Below, piece after piece: positions 47,201 through 57,434 of a stretch of 64,000 nucleotides of DNA. Below the pieces are notes generated by a model. That model saw nothing but the letters and a program-made list of their open reading frames with translations. It had not been told where the DNA came from and ran no database searches. Within the stretch, counting starts at the first letter, position 1. Each line of letters starts with the position of its first letter. The translations under genes were made by a program, and so were the position numbers. The stretch lies in assembly GCA_016699675.1 (NCBI GenBank), contig CP064985.1:434001-498000 (forward strand), written 5' to 3'. The DNA is from Austwickia sp. (lineage in GTDB: Bacteria > Actinomycetota > Actinomycetes > Actinomycetales > Dermatophilaceae).

Positions 47201-49009
47201 ATGACCGAGGGACTGCTCACCCGCCGAGCCCGCCGCGAGGCACAGGGGGGCGGGGCCGAGAACCGCGCCGGGGCCGGGAGTCCTGACGGGGTCGACGACC
47301 TGTTCGCCTACGCGCGCGAGTGGGCGGCCGACGATCCCGACATCGCCACCCGGCACGAGCTGGAGGAGGTCCTCAACGCCGCCGAGAACGGCGACGCGGC
47401 GGCGCTCGGCGACCTGCGCGACCGCTGCGCCGGGCTGCTGGAATTCGGTACGGCGGGGCTGCGCGGCGCCCTCGGCGCCGGCCCGAACCGGATGAACCGC
47501 GCCGTCGTGATCCGGGCTGCGGCGGGCCTCATGGCCTACCTGCGCGAGCACGACACCGACGGACCCGAGGTGGCGTCCCGCCCGAGCGGGGGCCCGCGGG
47601 TGGTCATCGGGTTCGACGCCCGGCTCGGGTCGGCCCAATTCGCGGCGGACACCGCGGCCGTCGTCGTCGGGACGGGCGGGACCGCGCTCTTCCTGCCGCG
47701 TCCGCTGCCGACTCCGGTGCTGGCGTTCGCCATTCGGCATCTGGGCTGCGCCGCGGGCGTGATGGTCACGGCGAGCCACAACCCGCCGCAGGACAACGGC
47801 TACAAGGTCTACCTCGGCGACGGCAGCCAGATCGTCCCGCCGGCGGACGTCGAGATTCGGCGGCACATCGAGGCGCTCCGCCGGGTCGACGACGTACCGA
47901 TGGCGCAGGACGGGTGGCAGGTGCTCGGGGAGGAGGTGCTCACGGCGTACGTCGAGGCGGTCGCCGCGCTCGTTCCCGCGAACGCGCCCCGCGGCGTGTC
48001 CGTCGTCCAGACCTCGATGCACGGCGTCGGCGGCGAAACCGTGCGGAGGGTGTTCGAGACCGCGGGTTTCGCCGTGCCCACGGTGGTGCCCGAGCAGCAC
48101 GATCCCGACCCGGCGTTCCAAACCGTGCCCTTCCCCAATCCGGAGGAACCTGGCGCGATCGACCTGGCCTTGGCTCTGGCCAGGACAGAACGGCCCGACG
48201 TGGTCATTGCGAACGACCCGGACGCCGACCGGTGCGCGGTGGCGATCCCCGACCCCCTCGCCGCCGGTCCGCAGGATCCCGACGGCTGGCGCATGCTGCG
48301 CGGGGACGAGCTCGGTGCGGTGCTGGCGTGGGACGTGGTCTCGCGCGGCGTGGCCCCCAGCGACGTGCTCGCGCGCTCGATCGTCTCCAGCCGCCTCGTC
48401 GACGCCATCGCGGCGGCCGCCGGGTGCCGGCACACCCAGACCCTCACCGGGTTCAAGTGGATCGCCCGTGCGGAGGGGCTGCGGTACGGGTACGAGGAGG
48501 CCATCGGCTACTGCGTCGCCCCCGAGGTCGTTCGGGACAAGGACGGGATCTCGGCCGCGCTACTGGTCGCGGCGCTGGTGGCGCGGCTGAAGACCGAGGG
48601 CCGCACGGTCCGGGACGTCCTGGACGACCTGGCGCTCGCGCACGGCGTCTACGCCACCGATGCCTTCTCGGTCCGCGTCGCCGACCTCGCGCTGATCGGC
48701 CAGATCATGGCGCGACTGCGCGACACCGCGGGCGAGGTGACCGAGATCGCCGGCGTCCCCGTCGCGGCGCTGGACGACCTCGACCGGCCCACGGACGGGT
48801 TGCCGCCGACCGACGGGATCCGCTACGTCTTGGCCGACGACTCACGCGTCATCGTGCGGCCGAGTGGGACGGAGCCGAAGCTGAAGGTGTACCTCGAGGC
48901 CATCGCCCCCTCCCCGGCCGACCCGGCGAGACTCGCCGCGGCGCGCGCGGAGGCGGATCGGCGCCTGGCGGCGCTGCGGGCGGCCTTCGAGGAGATGACC
49001 CGGGTGTAG
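47201..49009 (+). CDS. Phosphohexomutase (phosphoglucomutase/phosphomannomutase family)
   Basis: This 602-residue enzyme moves phosphate between C1 and C6 (or C5) of a sugar. The active-site serine is Ser192 in VTASHNPPQDNGYKVY. The metal loop is NDPDADRC, the sugar-binding loop is EEAIGYCV, and the phosphate-binding loop is RPSGTEPKLKVYLE near the C-terminus. The length and the N-terminal FGTAGLRGALGAGPNRMN match the PgcA/PGM2-like branch, which includes phosphopentomutases. Lying after a purine nucleoside phosphorylase, it could isomerise the ribose-1-phosphate released there; this is inference. GGAG lies before the ATG. Confidence 0.92.
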   Translation: MTEGLLTRRARREAQGGGAENRAGAGSPDGVDDLFAYAREWAADDPDIATRHELEEVLNAAENGDAAALGDLRDRCAGLLEFGTAGLRGALGAGPNRMNRAVVIRAAAGLMAYLREHDTDGPEVASRPSGGPRVVIGFDARLGSAQFAADTAAVVVGTGGTALFLPRPLPTPVLAFAIRHLGCAAGVMVTASHNPPQDNGYKVYLGDGSQIVPPADVEIRRHIEALRRVDDVPMAQDGWQVLGEEVLTAYVEAVAALVPANAPRGVSVVQTSMHGVGGETVRRVFETAGFAVPTVVPEQHDPDPAFQTVPFPNPEEPGAIDLALALARTERPDVVIANDPDADRCAVAIPDPLAAGPQDPDGWRMLRGDELGAVLAWDVVSRGVAPSDVLARSIVSSRLVDAIAAAAGCRHTQTLTGFKWIARAEGLRYGYEEAIGYCVAPEVVRDKDGISAALLVAALVARLKTEGRTVRDVLDDLALAHGVYATDAFSVRVADLALIGQIMARLRDTAGEVTEIAGVPVAALDDLDRPTDGLPPTDGIRYVLADDSRVIVRPSGTEPKLKVYLEAIAPSPADPARLAAARAEADRRLAALRAAFEEMTRV

Positions 49010-49037
49010 CCGGGGGCGCGGGCCTGACCGCGTCCGC

Positions 49038-49700
49038 TCAGAGGAGGGCGGCGAGCGGTACGGCGAGCGCGGCGAGCACCAGCAACGCCACACTCGACCA
49101 GACGACGCGCGCCTGCGCGGCGTCCCGGCCGGAACCGTCGTTCCGATCCCCGGCCAGCCGCTCGATCAGCGCCGCGATGGCCGCCGCGGAGGAGCCCAGC
49201 GCCGGCGGGACCAGCCCGGCCGCGACGCCGGCCGCATCGACCGTCGTGACGTGAGTGGCTCCCGCCAGCGGATCGGCCGCATTCCCCGCTCCGAATCGGG
49301 GCTGGCCAGCACCCGCGCCGACCCCCGCGCCTGCACGACGGCGGCGCAGCAGGGCGTCGCGGCCGGGACTCGCCGTGCCCGAGATCGCCCACGACGTCAC
49401 CGGGCCACCCTGGGTGTCGACGACGAGGCTCCAGGACGACCCGGCGCCGGCCACCGCCCGCCACGGCACGACCACGTCCCGCAGGATGTTGCGCACCTCG
49501 ACGCCTCGCTCGTCCACCACGACGCAGGGCCGGAGGAACACGGCGTACGACACCACCACCAGCACCACGCACCAGGCCACGCCGGTCGCGGACCGCGCCA
49601 GCCAGCCGCCCGCCATGGCCCAGGCGATGCCGACCGCGAGCGCCCCGAGGACGGTGCCGACCATCAGCTGACCCCACTGCCGGAAACTGCGACGCTGCAC
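49038..49700 (-). CDS. Membrane protein with bacterial PH-like domain
   Basis: This 220-residue protein has two N-terminal helices (about residues 10-30 and 36-56), then a beta-rich PH-like segment (VVVDERGVEVRNILRDVVVPWRAVAGAG..WSLVVDTQGGPVTSWAI). A Gly/Ala-rich linker and a final helix (VVWSSVALLVLAALAVPLAALL in outline) follow. Small actinobacterial membrane proteins of this design are annotated as PH-domain proteins of unknown role. It starts at a GTG with GGGGTGAG before it. It is divergent from the cluster beginning at 49814. Confidence 0.72.
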   Translation of the reverse strand: MQRRSFRQWGQLMVGTVLGALAVGIAWAMAGGWLARSATGVAWCVVLVVVSYAVFLRPCVVVDERGVEVRNILRDVVVPWRAVAGAGSSWSLVVDTQGGPVTSWAISGTASPGRDALLRRRRAGAGVGAGAGQPRFGAGNAADPLAGATHVTTVDAAGVAAGLVPPALGSSAAAIAALIERLAGDRNDGSGRDAAQARVVWSSVALLVLAALAVPLAALL

Positions 49701-49813
49701 GACTCACCCCGTCCGGACGATCCTTAGCCCCGAGGATATCGAGGGGCCGTGGGGCATGATGGAGCGTGCGCCGGTGGGCGCGATCAGCGGCGTCGATCGG
49801 GGAGGTCCCGCGG

Positions 49814-50944
49814 ATGAGCCAGGTCACGGGCTCCGGCCGGGACGTGCCGCTGCCCCCGGACCGGCCGGCCACCCTCGTCGCACCGGGCCCGCTGCCGAGT
49901 CCGCAGCGCGGCCCGCTGTACGGCGCGCGGTACGGCGACCCGGCGTACGAGGCCCGGTTCGGCACCGGCGCCGCGGTTTCGGCGCCGCTGGGTGGCCCGA
50001 GTTCGCCGCCGTCGCTGGCCGGCGCGATCGGCGCGCCCGGGATCCGCCGCGCGGCGGCCGGGCGGTTGACGTTCCGGCCGGGGGTCGTCACGCTGCGGCC
50101 GGCCTCACTCGGCGATCTTCTCGATGGCGCGGTCCGCACGATCCGGCTGCGCCCCGGTCTGTTCCTCGGGGTGGGCGCGCTGGCCGTCCTGGTGGGGACC
50201 GTGCTGCGCGCCGTCATCGATGCCCTGGTGGGCGTCACCATCGTGGGCCCGGACGGCACGGCGGCGGTCCGCATCACCCCCAGCCTGGCGCTCGTCCCGG
50301 TCATGGCGGCGCTGCTGAGCGCGGTGCTCGCCCTGCCGACCGCGGAGGCCGTGCTCGGTCGGGCTCCCACGGTCGCGCGGCTGCGGACCCAGCTTCGGCC
50401 GCGGGCCCGCGCGGTGGCGGGGTACGTCACCCTCGCCGCCGTGGCCTGCCTGGTCCCGACGCTGCTGATCTGGTTTGCCCTCGGTGGCCGCGCCGCGCAG
50501 CAGAGCGACCTGCTGTTGGCGCTGGTGGTGCTCGGGTTCGTCGCCGAGCTGGTCAGCCTGCCGCTCTTTGCCGCCCCCGCGGCCGTGGTGCTGGAGGGCG
50601 CCGGCCCCTGGCAGGCCATCCGCCGATCCGTCCGCCTGGTCCGGGGCTACCTCGGCCGGACCCTCGCCGTGGCCCTCCTCGCGCGCCTCCTCGTGCTGCT
50701 GGTCACGACCGCGCTCGCGACCCCGCTCGCCGTCGCCGTGGCCGTGGCGTCCGCGACGTCGGGCTTCTCCCTGGACGAGACCCTGCTGGGGCCGGCCCTG
50801 TCCACGCTGTTCGGCATGCTGACGGCCTGCCTGACGCTGCCGTTCGAGGCGACGCTGCGGTCGCTGTACTACGTGGACGTGCGGGTCCGCGCCGAGGGCC
50901 TGGACGTGCTCCTCGTCGACGCCGCCCGGCGGGGCGAACCGTGA
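49814..50944 (+). CDS. Multi-pass membrane protein, first gene of the MoxR/DUF58 cluster
   Basis: This 376-residue protein has a Pro/Gly-rich cytoplasmic N-terminus (about 90 residues), then LRPASLGDLLDGAVRTIRLR and six or so hydrophobic helices. The 'lg-ildga-rl-r' start before the helices is typical of actinobacterial membrane proteins related to the glycerophosphoryl diester phosphodiesterase membrane domain. It occupies the position of Rv3689/Rv3690 in the Mycobacterium cluster. GGAGGT precedes the ATG at 49814. The GTG of the next gene overlaps its stop codon. No enzymatic motif is visible. Confidence 0.75.
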   Translation: MSQVTGSGRDVPLPPDRPATLVAPGPLPSPQRGPLYGARYGDPAYEARFGTGAAVSAPLGGPSSPPSLAGAIGAPGIRRAAAGRLTFRPGVVTLRPASLGDLLDGAVRTIRLRPGLFLGVGALAVLVGTVLRAVIDALVGVTIVGPDGTAAVRITPSLALVPVMAALLSAVLALPTAEAVLGRAPTVARLRTQLRPRARAVAGYVTLAAVACLVPTLLIWFALGGRAAQQSDLLLALVVLGFVAELVSLPLFAAPAAVVLEGAGPWQAIRRSVRLVRGYLGRTLAVALLARLLVLLVTTALATPLAVAVAVASATSGFSLDETLLGPALSTLFGMLTACLTLPFEATLRSLYYVDVRVRAEGLDVLLVDAARRGEP

Positions 50945-51756
50945 GCGGCCCGGGCGGGACGGCCGTCGGAGCGGCGCTGGGCCGACTCGACGCGCTGGGC
51001 GGACTCGACGCGCTGGGCGGACTCGACGCGCTGGGCGGACTCGACGCGCTGGGCGGACTCGACGCGCTGGGCGGACTCGGCCCCCGGGGCTGGCTCGCCG
51101 GGGACCCGGTCCGCCCCTCCCCCGACGAGGCCCGCCGGTGGGCCGCCGAGGAGCTGGCCAAGCCCGCCTACGGCAAGTCCTTCATCGAGCGGTTCGGCGC
51201 CTGGCTCTCCGACCTGCTGTCCTCGCTCTTCCAACCCGCCGGGCCACCCGGCGCCGTCCCGATGCCGAACCTGTTCGCGATCCTCGCCATCCTCCTCATC
51301 GCCGCCCTCGTGTTCTGGCTCGTGCGGGCGAGCCGCGGCAAGCGCACCCCGGCCCCCGCGGACGAGGCGCAGGACGCGGTCTTCAGCGAGCCCGCGCTGG
51401 CGGCCGCCGACTACCGGCGCCGCGCTCGCGAGGCCCTCGAGGCCGGCGACGCCTCGCGCGCGGTCGTCGAGGCGTTTCGCGCGATCGCGGCTCAACTGCT
51501 CGAGCGGCACGTCCTCGATGAGGCGCGCGACCGCACCGCGCACGAGTTCGCCACCGCGGCGGGCGCGCGGTTCCCCGCGATCGGGGACCGGTTCGCTCCC
51601 GCGGCTCGGGCGTTCGACGCCACCCTGTACGGCCGCCTCCCGGCGACCCCGCAGGCGGCCCGCGACCTGCTGGCCCTCGACGATGACCTGCAGCGCGCCT
51701 CGCCGCGCGCGCTCGAGGCGGCCGATCTCCCCGTGCCGTTGGCGGTCCCGCGATGA
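50941..51756 (+). CDS. DUF4129-type membrane protein with a GLDALG tandem repeat
   Basis: This 271-residue protein has an N-terminal (G/R)LDALG hexapeptide repeated five times (residues about 15-44). One membrane helix follows (NLFAILAILLIAALVFWLVRA), then a cytoplasmic helical domain (LAAADYRRRAREALEAGDAS..AFRAIAAQLLERHVLDEARDRTAHEFA..FDATLYG) typical of DUF4129. In other bacteria DUF4129 proteins accompany MoxR ATPases and transglutaminase-like or DUF58 proteins. The GTG start overlaps the previous stop (GTGA) and its own stop overlaps the next ATG. The hexapeptide repeat lies outside the conserved domain. Confidence 0.78.
   Translation: MSGPGGTAVGAALGRLDALGGLDALGGLDALGGLDALGGLDALGGLGPRGWLAGDPVRPSPDEARRWAAEELAKPAYGKSFIERFGAWLSDLLSSLFQPAGPPGAVPMPNLFAILAILLIAALVFWLVRASRGKRTPAPADEAQDAVFSEPALAAADYRRRAREALEAGDASRAVVEAFRAIAAQLLERHVLDEARDRTAHEFATAAGARFPAIGDRFAPAARAFDATLYGRLPATPQAARDLLALDDDLQRASPRALEAADLPVPLAVPR
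50983..51072 (+). repeat. 18-bp minisatellite, five units
   Basis: GGACTCGACGCGCTGGGC occurs as four exact copies (51001-51018, 51019-51036, 51037-51054, 51055-51072), preceded by one copy with a single change (50983-51000). The unit is a multiple of three, so copy-number change would keep the DUF4129 gene in frame and only lengthen or shorten GLDALG. Confidence 0.95.
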
Positions 51757-52891
51757 GGACGGCGGCCCGACCACTGGGCGTGATCGGCCTGCTCGTGGGG
51801 ATCGTGGCGGCCGCGCTGCTCGCGACGTACTGGCTCGGCGGCGGCGCCGTCGGCACCACCAAGGGCGACCCGGACTCCCCCGACCCCGGCGGCGCCCGCG
51901 CGGTCGCCACGATCCTGCGCGAGCGCGGCGGCGTCGACGTCCGGACCGCGCGCCGGGTCGGCGACGTGGGTGACGTCGGCGGTGGCACCCTGGTCGTCGC
52001 CACCTCCCGCAAGCTGTCGGAGCAGACCACCGGGCGGCTGCGGGACGCGGCGCGGTCGGCGAGCACCCTGGTCCTGGTCCGCCCGCACGGGGACACGCTT
52101 CAGGCGCTCGCCCCGCAGATCACCGAGCAGGGCCGCACCTCCGGCGTGCTGCGGGCCAATTGCGCGATGCCGGACCTCGAGACCGGCATGGAAACGAGCG
52201 GCGAAACCCACTTCTACCGGGTCCGAGCGAGCGCCGGCGGGCAGGGCGGGTCCTGCTTCACACAGGTGGGCGGGGGTACCGGGCAGCCCGGCGCGGTGGC
52301 CTGGGTGAGCGCCGGCGGTCGCCGTACCGTCGCCGTCGGCAACCTCGACCTCTTCACCAACGCCCGGTTGCAGGAGGTCGACAACGCCGCCGTCGCGTTG
52401 CGGCTGCTGGGGCACGACGGGCGGGTGACGTGGTACGTCGGGGGTGCCGAGGACGCCGCCCAGACCGCGGAGACGACGGATCGGCCCTGGCCGCCGGCCT
52501 GGCTGGGCCCGTTTGCCCTCGGGCTGACCGGGGTGGTCGTCGCCCTGATGCTGTGGCGCGGCCGACGGCTGGGACGCCTCGCGATCGAGCCCCTGCCGGT
52601 CGTGGTCCAGGCCAACGAGACGACACTCGCCCGTGGGCGGCTCTACCGCCGCGGCAAGGACCCCGCGCACGCGGCGCGGGTGCTGCAGGACGCCGTACGT
52701 CGTCGGCTGTCCGCGGCCCTGTCCGTGCCGCCGTCCGCCGACCCGAACCAGCTCGCGCAATCGGCGGCCCGCGCCAGCGGTCGCGAGCCCCACGAGATCC
52801 ATGACCTGCTGACTCGGTCTCCCGCCGGCGACGCCGACCTGGCGACGCTGACGCAGGAGCTGGCCCGGCTCGATAGAGAGGTACGCCGCGC

Positions 52892-52895
<4 letters not shown>
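51753..52895 (+). CDS. DUF4350 membrane protein (Rv3691-like)
   Basis: This 380-residue protein has a first helix (residues about 8-28), an outer region of about 220 residues, a second helix near residue 250 (WLGPFALGLTGVVVALMLW) and a cytoplasmic helical end. The outer part begins DPDSPDPGGARAVATILRERGGVDVRTA, and LVVATSRKLSEQ and FTNARLQEVDNAAVALRLLG match DUF4350, a GATase-like fold without catalytic residues. It matches Rv3691 in position and design. Both ends overlap neighbours (ATGA), so it is coupled to the DUF4129 and MoxR genes. Confidence 0.84.
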
Positions 52896-53984
<1,089 letters not shown>

Positions 53985-53989
<5 letters not shown>

Positions 53990-54028
53990 GGCGCTGGTGA
54001 GGCGTCGGTGAGGCGTCGGTGAGGCCTG
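53985..54028 (+). repeat. 11-bp tandem repeat, four units, after the MoxR gene
   Basis: GGTGAGGCGCT (53985-53995), GGTGAGGCGTC (53996-54006), GGTGAGGCGTC (54007-54017) and GGTGAGGCCTG (54018-54028) follow head to tail. The MoxR stop codon TGA lies in the first unit. The unit is not a multiple of three; it sits between genes, so copy changes would alter only the spacing to the DUF58 gene. Confidence 0.9.
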
Positions 54029-54076
54029 AGAGGACGCGCGGATGAGGCGAGCGGCAAGCGACGGAACGGGGCCGAC

Positions 54077-55495
54077 ATGGCGGTGACCGGACGGTTCGTG
54101 CTGCTCATCGCGGCCGGTCTGATCCCCCTGCTGCTCTGGCCGCAGGCGGCGATCGTCCGGCTGTGGTGGCTGGGGGCGCTGCTGCTCGTCGCGGTCGACG
54201 TCGCGCTGGCGAGCGCGCCCGGCCGGTTGGCGGCGCGTCGCGAGCCGGTCGAGCCGGTGCGCCTCGGTGAGACCACCCGCAGCCGGCTCGCCGTGACCAA
54301 CCCCACCCGGCGTACCGTCCGCGTGCTCGTCCGCGACGCCTGGCAGCCGTCGGCAGGGTCGCGTGGCGAACGTCGCCGCCTCACGCTGCACCCCGGCCGC
54401 ACGGAGCTGGTCGACGTCGCACTCACCCCGACCCGACGCGGCGATCGGTTGGCCGACCGGCTGACCCTCCGCGTGTTCGGCCCGCTGGGACTGGGGGCGC
54501 GGCAACGGTCGTTTGAGGTCCCCGGCGTGGCCCGCGCGCTGCCGCCGTTCACGTCCCGGCGACACCTGCCGAGCCTGCTCGCGGAGCTGCGGCAGCTCGA
54601 CGGGCGCTCCGCCGTTCGCACCCGCGGCCAGGGCACCGAGTTCGACTCGCTGCGCGACTACGTCGAGGGCGATGACGTCCGCAGCATCGACTGGCGCGCG
54701 ACCGCCCGCCGCCTGGACGTCGTGGTGCGCACCTGGCAGCCGGAGCGCGATCGGCACGTCGTGCTCGTGTTGGACACGTCCCGGACCAGCGCAGGCCGGG
54801 TCCTCGACATGCCCCGCCTGGACTCGGCCATGGACGCGGCGTTGCTGCTCGCGGCGCTGGCGTCCCGCGCGGGCGACCGCGTCGAGGTGCTGATGGGCGA
54901 TCGGCAGGTGCACGCCCAGGTGCGCGCCGACCGGCGCGGGGACCTGCTGCACCGGCTCGTCAACGCCATGGCCCCGCTCGAGCCGGCATTGGTCGAGGCG
55001 GACTGGCCGCGGCTGATCGGGGCGGTGACGACGCGGGTGCGCCGCCGGGCGCTGATCGTGCTGCTGACGCCGCTGGAGCCGGCCGCGGTCGAGGAGAGCC
55101 TGCTCCCGGTGCTCCCGACCCTCACGGGGCGCCACCGGGTGGTGGTCGCGTCCGTGCAGGATCCGGCCCTCGCGGCGGCGACCCTGACGGGGCCGCGTCA
55201 CCAACCACGACCATCGATGGCCGCCCATCCCACAACGCCCCAAGTGGCCAGCGCCAATGGGCCGGGCACGGCCATCGATGGTCGCCCGTACGCACCGGTG
55301 TCGGCCCGCTGGGGCCCCGAAGATGTCTCGGACCCGTACGCCGCCGCCGCGGCCGAGCAGACCCTGGCGCGACGGGGGCGCACCGCGGCCGTCCTGGGCC
55401 GGCTCGGCGTCGACGTGCTCGACGAGCCCCCGGACCGGCTGCCGCTCGCACTGTGCCAGCACTACCTGGCGCTCAAGGCCCGCGGCCTGCTCTGA
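54077..55495 (+). CDS. DUF58 / von Willebrand-like protein
   Basis: This 472-residue protein has two N-terminal helices (residues about 6-45), a beta-rich region, and the DUF58 signature TEFDSLRDYVEGDDVRSIDWRATARR. A von Willebrand A-like part then follows with VLVLDTSRTSAG, a MIDAS-like DxSxT-type motif. DUF58 proteins act with MoxR ATPases in envelope functions; this one matches Rv3693 by position. Residues about 375-405 form an unusual Pro/Ala/His-rich insert encoded by a palindromic DNA element. GGGG-type Shine-Dalgarno lies before the ATG. The next gene in the cluster is on the opposite strand, as in Mycobacterium. Confidence 0.88.
   Translation: MAVTGRFVLLIAAGLIPLLLWPQAAIVRLWWLGALLLVAVDVALASAPGRLAARREPVEPVRLGETTRSRLAVTNPTRRTVRVLVRDAWQPSAGSRGERRRLTLHPGRTELVDVALTPTRRGDRLADRLTLRVFGPLGLGARQRSFEVPGVARALPPFTSRRHLPSLLAELRQLDGRSAVRTRGQGTEFDSLRDYVEGDDVRSIDWRATARRLDVVVRTWQPERDRHVVLVLDTSRTSAGRVLDMPRLDSAMDAALLLAALASRAGDRVEVLMGDRQVHAQVRADRRGDLLHRLVNAMAPLEPALVEADWPRLIGAVTTRVRRRALIVLLTPLEPAAVEESLLPVLPTLTGRHRVVVASVQDPALAAATLTGPRHQPRPSMAAHPTTPQVASANGPGTAIDGRPYAPVSARWGPEDVSDPYAAAAAEQTLARRGRTAAVLGRLGVDVLDEPPDRLPLALCQHYLALKARGLL
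55208..55284. repeat. 77-bp palindromic element inside the DUF58 gene
   Basis: CGACCATCGATGGCCG (55208-55223) and CGGCCATCGATGGTCG (55269-55284) are exact 16-bp inverted repeats, each with the self-complementary core CCATCGATGG. Further in, CCCAT and ATGGG can extend the stem. It lies in a poorly conserved linker and is read through in frame. It may be a small inserted palindromic repeat element. Confidence 0.6.
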
Positions 55496-55538
55496 CGTTC
55501 GGGCTCTGTCGCTTCGAGCCCTGACCCGCGCCGGGAAC

Positions 55539-56534
55539 TCAGTCGCGCGCCGGCGCGACGTACCCCGCCTGATCGGTCGCCACGTCGCCCGTCTCGCCTC
55601 GACGTACGGCCCATTTCCCCAGCGTGAAGACGTAGGCGAAGAAGGCCGCCTCGGCGACCACCCCGATCCCCACCCGCGCGGCCGTCGGCAGCGGCGACGG
55701 CGTCACGAACGCCTCGATCAACCCGCAGATCAGGAGGACGACGATGAGGCCGAGAGCGACGCTCATCGCGGCCCGAGCCTCCTGCGCCACCGCCTGTCCG
55801 CGGGTCCGCGCGCCGGGCTCGACCCAGCCCCAGAAGATCCGCAGGCCCACGCCGGCCGCGACGAAGACGCAGGTGAGTTCGAGGATGCCGTGCGGGGAGA
55901 TCAGGCCGAAGAAGACGTCGGCGCGGTCGTGGCGGATCATCAGGGCGCCGATGATCGACACGTTGAGGATGTTGTTGAAGAGCACCCAGATGACCGGCGC
56001 GCCGAGGATTCCGAACGCGATGCACTGCGCGGCCACGAAGGCGTTGTTCGTCCAGACCCGGAAGGCGAAGCTGCTCGCGGCGTGCTCGGAGTAGTAGTGC
56101 GCGAAGTCGTGGTTGACGAGTTGGTCGATCTCGCCCGGCGTCATGAGGCTCTGCTCGACCTGCGGGTTGGCGAGGAACCACCAGCCGAGGAAGACCGCGG
56201 CCAGGACATTGGCGGCGAGGACGGCCAGCCACCAGCGGCGGGTGCGGTAGAGCGTGGCCGGGAACGTGTCGGTGAAGAATCGGGTGGCGGCGCGCCAGTC
56301 CCGCGATGCGGGCCGGGCCGCCGTGCCGCGGGCTCGCGTGAGGAGCCAAGACAGGTAGCCGACCAGGTCCGGTTCCGGCGCGGCGGAGCGGACGACGGAC
56401 AGGTGCGTCGCGGTGCGTTGGTAGAGGTCGAGGACCTCGTCGGCCTCGGCGCCGGAGAGCCGCTTGCGCCCGGTCAGTTCCTCCAGGCGGCGCCACTGCG
56501 GCGACTTCGCGGCGACGTAGGCGTCCAGGTCCAC
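55539..56534 (-). CDS. SpoIIM-family membrane protein (Rv3694c-like)
   Basis: This 331-residue protein belongs to the stage II sporulation protein M family, which has roles in envelope remodelling in sporulating bacteria and an unknown role elsewhere. The start is cytoplasmic (VDLDAYVAAKSPQWRRLEEL), followed by about five hydrophobic helices and the conserved FGLISPHGILELTCVFVAAG. It lies on the opposite strand between DUF58 and RDD genes, exactly like Rv3694c. The GTG start at 56534 is fixed by TACAGT (plus-strand 56541-56546) 6 nt upstream, indicating a leaderless mRNA divergent from the RDD gene. It does not by itself imply sporulation. Confidence 0.88.
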   Translation of the reverse strand: MDLDAYVAAKSPQWRRLEELTGRKRLSGAEADEVLDLYQRTATHLSVVRSAAPEPDLVGYLSWLLTRARGTAARPASRDWRAATRFFTDTFPATLYRTRRWWLAVLAANVLAAVFLGWWFLANPQVEQSLMTPGEIDQLVNHDFAHYYSEHAASSFAFRVWTNNAFVAAQCIAFGILGAPVIWVLFNNILNVSIIGALMIRHDRADVFFGLISPHGILELTCVFVAAGVGLRIFWGWVEPGARTRGQAVAQEARAAMSVALGLIVVLLICGLIEAFVTPSPLPTAARVGIGVVAEAAFFAYVFTLGKWAVRRGETGDVATDQAGYVAPARD

Positions 56535-56594
56535 GTCGTCACTGTACGTCGAGTGCGTCCGGGTTCCGGGGCGCGCGGCGGTTACCCTGACCAG

Positions 56595-57428
56595 GTGAGT
56601 ACGACGACCGGGGGGTACGCCGAGGGCAACCTCGGCCCGCTCCTGGCCGGCGACGACCTTCTGACCGGCGAGGCCGTCGCGCTCGACATGCCGGCGGCGG
56701 CGCTCGGCATGCGGGCCATGTCGGGGCTCCTCGACCTGATCCTCACCGCCAGCATCGGCGGCACGATCATGTCGATCGCGCTGGCCGCGGTGGCCTCGAG
56801 TCTGGACCCGGCCGCCACCGCCGGGGTGGCGATCGTGCTCAGCGTGCTGCTGTTCGTGGGCGTACCGACGGTCATGGAGACGTTCACGGGCCGGACCTTC
56901 GCGAAGATGATGCTGGGGCTGCGAACCCTGCGCGACGACGGCGGGCCGGTGTCCTTCCGGCACGCGTTGACGCGGCACCTGGTGGGGCTCGTCGAGGTGT
57001 ACGTGTTGATGGGTGCCCCGGCCCTGGTTTGCGGCCTGTTGAACCGGAAGTCGAAGCGGCTGGGCGACTTGGCGGCGGGCACATACGTCGTGCGCGACCG
57101 GATCCGCCCCCCGTGGCCGAAGACCGGCGTGGTGCCACCGCCGCTGGTGGCGTGGGCGGGCACCGCGGACATCGCCCCGCTGCCCGACCACCTCGCCCTG
57201 TCGATTCGGGAGCTGCTGGCCAGGGCGTCGGAGATCCGGCCGCAGCCGCGCTACCAGCTCGCGAACGCGCTGGCCCGGCAGGCGACGGCGTACGTCTCCC
57301 CCGGTCCCCCGCTGGGCACCCCGCCCGAGGTGTTCCTCGAGGCGCTGCTCGTGGAGCGGGGGCGCCGCGACTGGTTGCGGCTCCAGCGCGACGAGGCCCT
57401 GCGGCGGCGGCTCACGGGCCACCCCTGA
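56595..57428 (+). CDS. RDD-family membrane protein (Rv3695-like)
   Basis: This 277-residue protein has an N-terminal stretch, then an RDD domain with about three helices: AALGMRAMSGLLDLILTASIGG (the family 'R..a.liD' start), a central helix (IVLSVLLFVGVPTVMETFTG), then GRTFAKMMLGLRTLRDDGGPVSFRHALTRHL and KRLGDLAAGTYVVRDR. A soluble C-terminal region of about 100 residues follows. It completes the Rv3691-Rv3695-like block. The GTG start is supported by TACCCT (56583-56588) 6 nt upstream. Function is unknown beyond transport-related suggestions for the family. Confidence 0.87.
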   Translation: MSTTTGGYAEGNLGPLLAGDDLLTGEAVALDMPAAALGMRAMSGLLDLILTASIGGTIMSIALAAVASSLDPAATAGVAIVLSVLLFVGVPTVMETFTGRTFAKMMLGLRTLRDDGGPVSFRHALTRHLVGLVEVYVLMGAPALVCGLLNRKSKRLGDLAAGTYVVRDRIRPPWPKTGVVPPPLVAWAGTADIAPLPDHLALSIRELLARASEIRPQPRYQLANALARQATAYVSPGPPLGTPPEVFLEALLVERGRRDWLRLQRDEALRRRLTGHP

Positions 57429-57434
57429 CGCGCC

